The position numbers and the translations under genes are program-made. Of a stretch of 64,000 nt of DNA, positions 32,107 through 44,252 are shown piece by piece; position 1 is the stretch's first letter, and every line of letters starts with the position of its first letter. The notes beneath the pieces were generated by a model. The model had not been told where the DNA came from and searched no databases. It saw only the letters and a list, made by a program, of their open reading frames with translations. This stretch comes from Parvimonas sp. oral taxon 393 str. F0440 (lineage in GTDB: Bacteria; Bacillota; Clostridia; Tissierellales; Peptoniphilaceae): assembly GCA_000223315.2 (NCBI GenBank), contig AFUS01000005.1, forward strand, positions 186,001 through 250,000, in the 5' to 3' direction.

Positions 32107-32343
32107 TAACTAATGTATTTAAAGAATTATTAAAGAAAGAAATTACATTACATCCTTTTGTAAAATAATGGATTCATAATTTTTCAATTTACATCCAATA
32201 ATATTTGCGCTTTATATTACTATTATATTTTTTAAAAAACTATCAATAATATTTAATCTTGTTCTAATCATAAAAGTATATCTTTTCTATGATCTTATTG
32301 ATTCAGTTTAAAACAAACTATTCATTATATACTGCCAAATAAT
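32107..32343. other. Flank with a decayed repeat remnant
   Basis: About 33 bases after the last full repeat, AAATTACATTACAT at about 32140-32153 looks like the start of a decayed repeat. Beyond that, no gene or structure is seen. Confidence 0.5.
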
Positions 32344-32829
32344 TTAATATATAAGTACAATGATTTTAGCTAAAATTAAAGCCACTAAAAATAAAACAGG
32401 AATAAAAATAATTCTCTTTTTAATTACATCTAAAACACTAGGTATATATTCACTATCCTCTATGCCTTTGATTTTTAAATTTTTGCTGTTCTTAGTCCAT
32501 AAAATATCCATAACCGCTCCATCAAAGATATTCCAAGATTGAAGAAAAATATTTAATTGAATAAATGCCTGTTTAAAATCATTGATTTTATTCCACAATC
32601 CAACAATTAGTATCAAACTTCCAAACATTAAAATAATAAATAAAGAATAAAATATAACCTTATTTCTTTTAACTGTTTTATAATCTGTATAACCAAATTC
32701 AACAACCTTATCTATAACGGATTTAGGATAAAAATATACAATATTAATCGCATTACCTCTATATGACAAAGCTACTAATAATGTGAATAATAAGCAATAT
32801 AAAATTACTTGTAAAAATAAAATATCCAT
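32344..32829 (-). CDS. Uncharacterised membrane protein between two arrays
   Basis: This 161-residue protein has an N-terminal span (ILFLQVILYCLLFTLLVALS), a second (VIFYSLFIILMFGSLILIVG) and a C-terminal span (IIFIPVLFLVALILAKIIV). The soluble part between contains FPKSVIDKV-like and FDGAVMDILWTKNSKNLKIKG stretches. No family is recognised. A strong AGGAGGGGCTATG-type site precedes the start on the minus strand. Confidence 0.6.
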   Translation of the reverse strand: MDILFLQVILYCLLFTLLVALSYRGNAINIVYFYPKSVIDKVVEFGYTDYKTVKRNKVIFYSLFIILMFGSLILIVGLWNKINDFKQAFIQLNIFLQSWNIFDGAVMDILWTKNSKNLKIKGIEDSEYIPSVLDVIKKRIIFIPVLFLVALILAKIIVLIY

Positions 32830-32929
32830 TTTAACATAGCCCCTCCTATATATGTTAAAATACTTAGTGCAATCGGAAAATATAGTTGCTCCTATAGTAC
32901 ACCCTGCTCTAATTCCAAACTTAATTTAT

Positions 32930-33490
32930 TTAACCTTTAATAAATGACTCTTTTATTTCAGACAATTTTTTTAGCTTTTTTTCAAATACCACTTCATTCA
33001 TCCCATTTTTAATTGCAATCTCATAATAATCATTGAATTCAGGATGATTATTTTCTTTTACAACTGCTAAAAGTTCTGCAAAATATCCCCAAGCATTATT
33101 GAAACTTTTTGTTGAACTATAATCTTCTCTTTTTGGCATCCACTGTAGCTTTACAAAGAATTTATTCAGTATCCTACTCCAAGTTTCTACATCATTATCA
33201 TAACAAAAAAACTTTGTCTCAAACAGACTGCCAAAACGCCTGTCCCAAAATTTTACATTGTCAGGCAAATACCATATATCACGGCATATCAATTCCTTTA
33301 TTATTCTTTCAAGTATTTCAGCAGGAAAACCACCTACACAATCATAACTTCCAGCAACTGAAGTATGTGTAGCTTCCTCTTTAAGTTCTTCATAAGCTGT
33401 ACTGCTATCAAGTAATAATAAAGCAATTTTAGCCCTATGTCCAAATGTTTTTCCCGCACTTAGTATTTTGTACTTATTAAATTCGTTCAT
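32930..33490 (-). CDS. Uncharacterised soluble protein between two arrays
   Basis: This 186-residue protein has no signal or membrane span. It has a mixed helical composition with KILSAGKTFGHRAKIALLLL, SYDCVGGFPAEILERIIKEL and NAWGYFAELLAVVKENNHPE. It follows AGGAGGTCTGTCTT before the ATG. It is the first gene of a probable two-gene unit with the membrane protein downstream. I recognise no family. Its position between CRISPR arrays makes it worth testing, but no evidence assigns a defence or anti-defence role. Confidence 0.6.
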   Translation of the reverse strand: MNEFNKYKILSAGKTFGHRAKIALLLLDSSTAYEELKEEATHTSVAGSYDCVGGFPAEILERIIKELICRDIWYLPDNVKFWDRRFGSLFETKFFCYDNDVETWSRILNKFFVKLQWMPKREDYSSTKSFNNAWGYFAELLAVVKENNHPEFNDYYEIAIKNGMNEVVFEKKLKKLSEIKESFIKG

Positions 33491-33708
33491 AAGACAGACC
33501 TCCTAAAACTTTATAATAATGTTGTATCAAACAATACAAAGGAAACATTTATTATAATTAGTTTTGTAGTTTTTTATATTATAGCATAATTGCTAATCAA
33601 AATACAGAAATAACTCTATTAGGATTAGCAATATAGTAATGACATTTTCACTACTCACAAACAAGACTTGAATCGCCATCTCAATGTCAAAAATATAACT
33701 ATCCTACG

Positions 33709-36700
33709 AAATTACAGTATGTTTCTATTTAAACTCATATCACGCAAACGGGCTAGACTATGTACCACATGAATTTACATTACAGTATGTTTCTATTTAA
33801 ACCACTATATTACACATGTTGGCATATATATATATAGGAAAATTTACATTACAGTATGTTTCTATTTAAACAAAACTCTACAATTCCTACTTTTGGTGTT
33901 CCATCATTTACATTACAGTATGTTTCTATTTAAACTCAGCAGTTGTTGCAAGTGCGACAGGTCGTACAAATTTACATTACAGTATGTTTCTATTTAAACT
34001 ATATTCAACACCTTTTACGGTCCAAATTTCAAAATTTACATTACAGTATGTTTCTATTTAAACGACGGAGAGCAAATCGGGGAAACCACTTATAACTCAT
34101 TTACATTACAGTATGTTTCTATTTAAACTAAAAAATGCGGGAACGAAGAATACTTTTATGAAAATTTACATTACAGTATGTTTCTATTTAAACTATCTCA
34201 GAAAAGATATTGAAAAGAATTTACTTTTATTTACATTACAGTATGTTTCTATTTAAACTTTGGAAATTATTATTTTGTTGAAACCAAAGCACCAAATTTA
34301 CATTACAGTATGTTTCTATTTAAACTTCAGGTGTTGACAATGCGATAACATCAAAAGTAATTTACATTACAGTATGTTTCTATTTAAACAATTTATCAGC
34401 TCAACTTATTGATACTTTTAATACATTTACATTACAGTATGTTTCTATTTAAACAACAGGAGCATATGTAATAGAGGATAAAGATGTAGCATTTACATTA
34501 CAGTATGTTTCTATTTAAACAAATAAAGCACATATACTAAAGTTGTTCCAATCCCCTCATTTACATTACAGTATGTTTCTATTTAAACCTATCAACAACA
34601 CCTTTAACAACTCCATATGCGGCTTCAATATTTACATTACAGTATGTTTCTATTTAAACAGATCTTTTTCCTTTTCTTTTTCTTGAAACTACCATATTTA
34701 CATTACAGTATGTTTCTATTTAAACGCTTTAAAAAGTATCTCTGTATTTTTTTCGATACAATTTACATTACAGTATGTTTCTATTTAAACGTAACAATTT
34801 TTTAACAGAAATCAGCAACTATCAAATTTACATTACAGTATGTTTCTATTTAAACGGAGATAACATACTCCCTTTTTTTACTTAGAACTAATTTACATTA
34901 CAGTATGTTTCTATTTAAACCTTTAGCTTAAGAGCTGTTAATACTAAAAATCCAAAAACATTTACATTACAGTATGTTTCTATTTAAACTGAGTATATTA
35001 CTATGAAAGAAAAACCCTTATTACATTAATTTACATTACAGTATGTTTCTATTTAAACAAAGAATTTTTTTTGCAAGATTTTTAAATCGTGAAATATTTA
35101 CATTACAGTATGTTTCTATTTAAACAGTAAAAGAAAGTTTAAAAACTTTTAATCTTGACAATTTACATTACAGTATGTTTCTATTTAAACGCTGCTTGGG
35201 GAATTGTTAAGGTTGCAAGTATAATTTAATTTACATTACAGTATGTTTCTATTTAAACCGTGTAGAAGTTTTATATCTTGATGATTTTCTACAATTTACA
35301 TTACAGTATGTTTCTATTTAAACCTAGAAGTGTGGAAGAAGCAAGAGAAATTATAATAAATTTACATTACAGTATGTTTCTATTTAAACCCATTGCAACA
35401 TTATAGAAGTGTGTTACGATAGCATTTACATTACAGTATGTTTCTATTTAAACGCTGCTTGGGGAATTGTTAAGGTTGCAAGTATAATTTAATTTACATT
35501 ACAGTATGTTTCTATTTAAACTATGATAGACATTAAAGTAATCGGTTCAGGTAGTAGATTTACATTACAGTATGTTTCTATTTAAACTTGAAACTTTAAC
35601 AAAAAACGAGAAAACTATTATTGATTTACATTACAGTATGTTTCTATTTAAACGCATCCTTTAAATGATGATAATATTGTTGCGAAAAGATTTACATTAC
35701 AGTATGTTTCTATTTAAACAGCTATATCCGTTTCGACATAGATGGTATGGAAATATTTACATTACAGTATGTTTCTATTTAAACTCTCCATTTTCATTAT
35801 CCAACATCAAGTTATAAACATTTACATTACAGTATGTTTCTATTTAAACGTGGGTAAAATATTGTAATACCTTTGTTGTAATATCATTTACATTACAGTA
35901 TGTTTCTATTTAAACTGGCACATAATATACAAGATTTAATAGGTGCATTATTTACATTACAGTATGTTTCTATTTAAACAAAACAACAATATTTGATGCT
36001 TATAGCTGGCTTTTGATTTACATTACAGTATGTTTCTATTTAAACTTTGATAATGTTAAATCTTTTACATTTATAGACATATTTACATTACAGTATGTTT
36101 CTATTTAAACTCAAATTTATGCTCTAGCATAATTCAACTCTTAAATTTACATTACAGTATGTTTCTATTTAAACTTTGAAACGAGAAAGTCATATTTTTT
36201 AAAAGCCTTTGATATTTACATTACAGTATGTTTCTATTTAAACCGCATAACGAAATACTAAAGCAAGTATTTTCTAAATTTACATTACAGTATGTTTCTA
36301 TTTAAACTTGAAACTTTAACAAAAAACGAGAAAACTATTATTGATTTACATTACAGTATGTTTCTATTTAAACGCATCCTTTAAATGATGATAATATTGT
36401 TGCGAAAAGATTTACATTACAGTATGTTTCTATTTAAACAGCTATATCCGTTTCGACATAGATGGTATGGAAATATTTACATTACAGTATGTTTCTATTT
36501 AAACCTCTCTGTCCTGTCTGCTGAAAAATTCATAATTTTATTTACATTACAGTATGTTTCTATTTAAACGGTGGACAGTTTGAAAGAGACAATTTTAGAA
36601 TTAATATTTACATTACAGTATGTTTCTATTTAAACAATACCTTATAGTGAAGACATTTTGTTGACTGTTAGATTTACATTACAGTATGTTTCTATTTAAA

Positions 36701-37946
36701 CTTCGCCTAATGTTATGAAAATGTATCTATCTTCAATATTTACATTACAGTATGTTTCTATTTAAACTTCTCTTCTTATGATTTCCCATTTTTCTTTTTG
36801 CCCATTTACATTACAGTATGTTTCTATTTAAACCATTTCAAAAATGAATCAAGTTATAAGTGAATTTAAATTTACATTACAGTATGTTTCTATTTAAACT
36901 CTCTACCTCTGCTCATATTGTCAATTCCACGATAAATATTTACATTACAGTATGTTTCTATTTAAACAAAAAGTGATTTTAGAAGCAATACAAAAGCAAA
37001 CATTTACATTACAGTATGTTTCTATTTAAACTGAAAAAGCTGTCAATGATATTTTAAAAGCGGAAATATTTACATTACAGTATGTTTCTATTTAAACTTA
37101 AAAGGGGCTTTTGCGACGATAGGAACAATAATATTTACATTACAGTATGTTTCTATTTAAACTGATTTTTTGGACCTTTAGCAAAAACTATTCTTCCATT
37201 TACATTACAGTATGTTTCTATTTAAACACTTTTACAACCTTTAACTTTTTTGTGTCTATTTTATTTACATTACAGTATGTTTCTATTTAAACTATAATTT
37301 TCTTAAAATTGTATTTATATTGTTTCCTTGATTTACATTACAGTATGTTTCTATTTAAACAATATTAATTTTTTACAAAATTAATATTATTAGTATTTAC
37401 ATTACAGTATGTTTCTATTTAAACCAAGAAAGTTACGGTAAAGAGCCTGACATTTTCCATTTACATTACAGTATGTTTCTATTTAAACACTCTTGGAAAT
37501 GGAATAAAGACTGCCGCTAAAGTATTTACATTACAGTATGTTTCTATTTAAACGATATTTTATAATAACAAAAATAAAAAATAGAAAGAATTTACATTAC
37601 AGTATGTTTCTATTTAAACTTTTTCAGGCTAGTGAAAGCAAGTATGACGGAAAAATATTTACATTACAGTATGTTTCTATTTAAACCGGAGCATGATGTT
37701 TATCTTGAGCCGTTCTTTGGTATTTACATTACAGTATGTTTCTATTTAAACGCAAGACTAGCAAAGCCAACAAAAGAAGTTGCAAAATTTACATTACAGT
37801 ATGTTTCTATTTAAACTTTTGTGCCATTTGTGCAATGCCTAAAACAACAGCATTTACATTACAGTATGTTTCTATTTAAACAAAGGCAAAAAATAATCTT
37901 GATGAAGAAAAGATAAATTTACATTACAGTATGTTTCTATTTAAAC
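33709..37946 (-). CRISPR. Large CRISPR array, 65 repeats, 64 spacers
   Basis: The same 30-bp repeat occurs 65 times at about 65-bp spacing; spacers are mostly 34-38 bases. The leftmost repeat (ending 33734) lacks its first bases, as expected at the old, leader-distal end. The others are nearly all identical. The last full repeat is 37917-37946. The minus-strand repeat begins GTTTAAATAG and ends ATGTAAAT, matching type I-B repeats, so the leader is on the right. Duplicated spacers: 35191-35228 equals 35454-35491, and the three-spacer block 35588-35754 equals 36308-36474. Confidence 0.98.
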
Positions 37947-38173
37947 AGGTAGCTCTGTACATATTGAAAATACTACCATTAATTCGAAAATTCTGTCTAC
38001 CTACAAAATTTTTTTGAAATTTTACACTAAATTTTTTAACCAAAACAGAATTACTTGAAATTTTAACATTTTTTTAATCTGTCGAACCTCCAGTAAATTT
38101 CACATACTGAAGGTTGACAAATCATCTTTTTTAATAATTTTACTATCCTTAGTTTAATATATTGAAATTCAAA
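37947..38173 (-). promoter_or_regulatory. CRISPR leader with an inverted repeat
   Basis: This AT-rich stretch lies between the youngest repeat and the type III genes and holds no ORF. At 38081-38116 GTCGAACCTCCAGTA and TACTGAAGGTTGAC are nearly complementary, separated by eight or nine bases. Position and composition fit a leader, which would hold the array promoter and integration signals. The exact promoter is not clear to me. Confidence 0.65.
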
Positions 38174-39063
38174 TTATTCAATTATATTTAATTCAATCAA
38201 TCCGTATGGTAGCATTGTTTTTTCATCAATATAAAATCCATTTTGCACATTATTATTTTGATTAAGCTCAGATAGACTACCTAAAATTCCCTTATAACCA
38301 CCTAAAAATACTATATTTTATTATTTTGTATTTGTTGTATTAGTTTTTGAATATTATCTTTAATCTTTTTCAATTTTTCTAAATAATTTTCATTATCTTT
38401 ACTTTTTTCTACCTGATCTTCTAATTTTCTATCCTCTATCCAAGACTCAATATTTGTTATCCTTCTTTCTATTTCTTCCATATAATTATTTAATTTATTT
38501 TTAGTACTTTCAAAACTATCTTCTAATTTGTTTTTGAAGTCTACAGATACGTCACATCTAAATAAGACTTCAGTTTCAAATTTTTTTCCACTTCCAATCA
38601 TCTCTATAGCTACACTAGGAAAAAAGGTTTCAAATTTTGGGGTTTTATAAATAGTCTTTTGCTTATTATCTTTATTTTTCTTCTTGTCGTTTTGATATAA
38701 GTATTGAAATTTATATAAATTTTTTAATTCTATATTTTCATTACTAATCTTAATATCTTGAAATAAAATGCTACTTCTAAAGCTATTGTCATCTTCATTT
38801 TTTGTACCCGATAATAATGCTCCTTTTAAAGAAGATGCTGGAATATAATACTCTTGTGCATATAAAAATTCATTTTCAGGTAATAAATCTCTCTCTTCAT
38901 AACTATAAAAAGGATAAATAATATTTATATTATCAATATTTACTATGTTTGAATTTTTTATATTTTTCTTAATATTTTTATAGTCAACACCCTTGTACAA
39001 TGCTTTTTCCATTCTAGGAGATAAAATCAAGGATGAAATAGTTGTAATTTTAAGTTTCACCAT
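38174..39063 (-). CDS. Type III CRISPR RAMP protein, Csm5-like, with coiled coil, frameshifted
   Basis: About 296 residues after repair. The N-terminus MVKLKITTISSLILSPRMEK, then EYYIPASSLKGALLSG, is the RAMP xSSLKG motif. FFPSVAIEMIGSG and, after the break near 38311, FLGGYKGILGSL (the Gly-rich loop) and LPYGLIELNI complete the fold. This order resembles Csm5, the subunit capping the crRNA 3' end. Residues about 170-250 (DSFESTKNKLNNYMEEIERR onward) form a long charged coiled coil inserted before the Gly-rich loop, which normal Csm5 lacks. It is the last gene before the leader. Assignment to Csm5 rather than another Cas7-like subunit rests on motif order and gene order. Confidence 0.7.
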
Positions 39064-40292
39064 TTACACCTCCAATTTAATAAGATAAGAGTTACCAAAA
39101 ATAATTGCATTTTTCTTATATAAAGGATTATATTTACTATTATCTATACTTTTCCCAACTTTATATAATTCTGTTTTATCTTCTTTTACTTTAATAACAC
39201 TCCCTGCAGTTACAAAACTAATTACTTTAGATATTTCATTTTCTATTTCAAAAGGCTTTCTGTCAGATGTATATATATCTAAAACTGAATTATTCTCATC
39301 AATATTATCAAAATTTGGTAATAAAACTCCAATATTAAGATAATTTGCATTTGTAGATGATATCTCCTCATCTTCTTCGCTTATAATTTCAATATTATGA
39401 ATACTGTACTCATTATAACCCGAGCTTCCTTTCCCTCCTAAAAAACATGGAATTTCAGATTTATCACCTATTGTCTTCTGTTCAGAAATACTATTTTTCA
39501 TATATTTCAAAATATTTGAAATACAAGTTCCTTCCATTACCTTAACAAAGAAACTAAATTCTTTTACAAAATTATCTTCTTTATCTACAAAAGAAAGAAT
39601 AGGTAAAGAATATGCAACATTTGGTAATCCTGGAAGTTCTTTAATTTGATTTTCTAAACGAAATTTTTGAATGAAAGTTTGATTTTTCTTTATATAATTA
39701 AAATTTTTCATCTTTTTTACATTAATTATTTCTTTACTTTCTGAAAGTATCAAAAAATCATTCAATTGACATCTCTCAATAAAATCCATATTTTTAATAG
39801 ATTCATAGATATTTTTAGCAGATAAATTATTTATATTTTCAGATAAACTATTATATTTATTTTTTATTTTATCTAATTCTAATTTTAAATTATTTATTTC
39901 ATCATTTAATTTTTCTTCTCTTCTTTATTTAATTCGATACTCTCATTTTTTTTTATATTATTTTTGCTTATTAATTCTTTAACTATCGATTTGCTTTCAA
40001 TATTTAATTCATTTTGTTCTTTTCATATTCTTTAATTTTTCCTGATTTTCAGCTAACTTACATTCTAAGTTTTGAAGAATAAACGCTTTAGGTGTAGGAT
40101 AATACCCAGTAGGCATTAAATTTGAAATCATACATTTTTCTTTCTTTTCCTTAACCCCTTTTACAAATATGCTAATCTCATCTTCAGTGCAACATTTCTT
40201 AGAACTGTTAATTAAAAAACCAAAAAGTCTTTGAGAATCAGGTATAGTTGTCATTTCTCCTATTTTTTCAATTTAACTTCATATGTTATCAT
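39064..40292 (-). CDS. Type III CRISPR RAMP protein, Csm4/Cas5-like, with coiled-coil insertion, frameshifted
   Basis: About 410 residues after repair. MITYEVKLKKIGEM then TIPDSQRLFGFLINSS matches the IPSDTLFGAL motif of Csm4 (Cas5 group), the subunit that holds the crRNA 5' handle. A further segment, CMISNLMPTGYYPTPK, follows. From about residue 85 to 190 there is a coiled coil (LECKLAENQEKLKN ... INNLKLELDKIKNKYNSLSE). The C-terminal half contains GLPNVAYSLPILSF, FLGGKGSSGYNEYSI (Gly-rich loop) and VTAGSVIKV, the usual Csm4 ending. Breaks lie near 40265 and between 39790 and 40010, all in A/T runs. The start at 40292 has AAGGATGA upstream. Confidence 0.72.
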
Positions 40293-40312
40293 TTCATTCA
40301 TCCTTTTTTATT

Positions 40313-41005
40313 CTAATCAATTATTTCTACTTTTATTTGTCCATATCCTCTTGACTTTGAGTTGCCAATTCTATACAATCCACAATTAAATTCTTTCAAT
40401 ACTTTTTCAAGCTCATCTTTTATTAATCCTTCTTTTGAAGAATCTTCTCTTTCCATAGAAAATGGATTATAGAATCTAATAATTCCTTCAAACTCAACAC
40501 CGGGTTTTATAACTTTATAGGTTCTTGGATTACTAAATATATTTCCGTCTTTTTCTTCCAAACTATTTTTTGTATCTATTAAAAAATAATCTTCTTTTCT
40601 ATTCTTACATTTTGATACCCTAAAATCAGAGCAAAATAATCTAGGCATACCATTAACTCCTTCAATTCCAAAAATATATTCTGATTTGAAATTTTCGTTT
40701 TTATACTTTAAATTTGATATTATTTTATTAATTTTTTCAGTCTTATTTATATCTTCATTCTCATATTTCTTTAAAGTTTTTTCAATAACAGATTTTATAT
40801 ATCCAGTAGTATCTTCCATTTTATATTGATATTTTTCTCTAATTAAATTACGCAATGCTCCTTTAAAAGCTGAACCATGAATAATTGGGTTCCCTTTTTC
40901 ATCTGTAGTTGTTGACTGATCAACTCCTCCTACGGAAAAACTTTCCGTTTGGTTTCCAATTAAACAACAAGAAACTGTAGTTATTTTTATTTTAATTTCA
41001 AACAT
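40313..41005 (-). CDS. Type III CRISPR backbone protein, Csm3-like (Cas7)
   Basis: This intact 230-residue RAMP protein is the likely repeated backbone of the complex. SVGGVDQSTTTDEKGNPIIH followed by GSAFKGALRNLIRE matches the Csm3 region, with Asp29 in the place of the target-RNA-cleaving Asp. FGIEGVNGMPRLFCSDFRV and the C-terminal GLYRIGNSKSRGYGQIKVEI (Gly-rich loop) complete the fold. It follows cas10 and precedes the Csm4-like gene by 20 bases. Only one such gene is present. GGAGG at a good distance supports the start. Confidence 0.82.
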   Translation of the reverse strand: MFEIKIKITTVSCCLIGNQTESFSVGGVDQSTTTDEKGNPIIHGSAFKGALRNLIREKYQYKMEDTTGYIKSVIEKTLKKYENEDINKTEKINKIISNLKYKNENFKSEYIFGIEGVNGMPRLFCSDFRVSKCKNRKEDYFLIDTKNSLEEKDGNIFSNPRTYKVIKPGVEFEGIIRFYNPFSMEREDSSKEGLIKDELEKVLKEFNCGLYRIGNSKSRGYGQIKVEIID

Positions 41006-41085
41006 AATTTCATCCTCCTTTATTTTTCTATAAAATATTATACTCTATTTTTGTTTATATATTATTTTCTATATATGATAATATT

Positions 41086-43026
<1,941 letters not shown>

Positions 43027-43924
43027 CTATTCCTCCTTTATATCTTTATTAAACATATCTACATAATCTAAATGTGGAAAGAATATTGGATTATTTATTA
43101 ACATTAAAAGTTGATTGAATTGAAAAATAAATGATAGTAATGTATGATTACCATCAACAACATATGTTTTGCTTTTTAAATCATACTCTTTAAGTTTATT
43201 TATTTCTTCATCATTTATAATATAATCTTTTATATAATTTTCCAATTTTTTCTTTTCTTCTTTTAAGTTTTCACCATCTTCTATAAAATTAGTACTATGA
43301 TTACAATTTAAGAACCAATCAAATAAATTAGTATATTTTTATTATACTTAATATTTAATCTATTTTCTATAGCATTTAATGTAATGTCAAATCCACACTC
43401 CATAAAATCACTCTTTCCAATATGACAAAAAATTTTAATCGGAGTTGTACTAGTTTGAGAAGAATATTTTTTATACTTTACACCATAATGTATCCCTTGA
43501 ACAATCCTCGTTATAGAATTTTTTCCTGTCTTTAAATTATCTATTGAAGAACACCAATCTTTCAAGGCTGCTTTTGTTTTATCTGATTTTGTAATCTTAC
43601 TTTTACATTCAATAACAGCTGCTACAGCTTCAATAGGAATAAATTTTAAAGTTCCATATCTAAAAATATAAGGAGTATATTGTTCATCATAAACAGCTAA
43701 GTCAACTTCTTTGGAACAATGTCCAAAAGAATCCATAATAAAGACTCCTCTTTCAATATTAAATTTTTTTGGTACTAATCTTTCAAATAAATTTTTCCAA
43801 ATTTCTTCCCTATTGGAACCAAGAGTGGTACCATGCTTACAAGAATAATTTAATTGTGTTACTAACTCTTTTTCTAAATTATCATAATTATCTATGATAT
43901 GTTGAATATGATTTTTTTGTCCAT
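43027..43924 (-). CDS. DUF6602-like putative nuclease, CRISPR-associated, frameshifted
   Basis: About 299 residues after repair of breaks near 43915 (a run of seven A) and 43325. The repaired N-terminus reads MDKKNHIQHIIDNYDNLEKE, then GSNREEIWKNLFERLVPKKF. Next come MDSFGHCSKEVDLAVYDEQY and IPIEAVAAVIECKSKI. The E-V-D...D then E-C-K pattern is like the PD-(D/E)xK nuclease core, and the order matches DUF6602 proteins. The C-terminal part includes YVVDGNHTLLSFIFQFNQLL. It starts after GGAGG, lies 48 bases after cas2 and is coupled to cas10. This placement suggests a subunit or effector of the type III module. No CARF domain is seen. Confidence 0.65.
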
Positions 43925-43971
43925 AACTACCTCCATTATCATATATTTTTTATACTATAAATTTAATTATC

Positions 43972-44250
43972 TTAAATAAAATTATCTGTAGCTCCGTTGT
44001 CTATGCCTAGGATTTCTTTTTCGAGCCATTTTTCGTCTCTACTGTTAAATATTATTAGTGAATCTCTATCTTTTCTTATTATTTTGGCTAATGATTTTTT
44101 TAAGGTAAATAGTTGGGATTTGGTTAATTCTCCTTCGAATACCGAATTTTGTACATGAGAGAGATATTTTTTACAAGTTTTGAATGTATCTCTCCACACT
44201 TTTGCACCTTTTTCATCAAGCACTATATCATAAACTAATATTATATACAT
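43972..44250 (-). CDS. cas2: CRISPR adaptation endonuclease Cas2
   Basis: Cas2 dimerises and bridges two Cas1 dimers for spacer integration. The 92-residue protein starts MYIILVYDIVLDEKG, with the conserved Asp in VYDI, then KYLSHVQNSVFEGELTKSQL, the typical second strand and helix. Its ATG lies two or three bases after the cas1 stop, and GGTGG within the cas1 end serves as ribosome site. I trimmed the longer frame, whose first ATG lies inside cas1. Confidence 0.95.
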   Translation of the reverse strand: MYIILVYDIVLDEKGAKVWRDTFKTCKKYLSHVQNSVFEGELTKSQLFTLKKSLAKIIRKDRDSLIIFNSRDEKWLEKEILGIDNGATDNFI

Positions 44251-44252
44251 TT

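Noticed and set aside
34617-37814. Plus-strand ORFs in the array that repeat HYSMFLFK and YITVCFYLN
   Set aside because: They are translations of the CRISPR repeat and its spacers; the repeat simply lacks stops in some frames.
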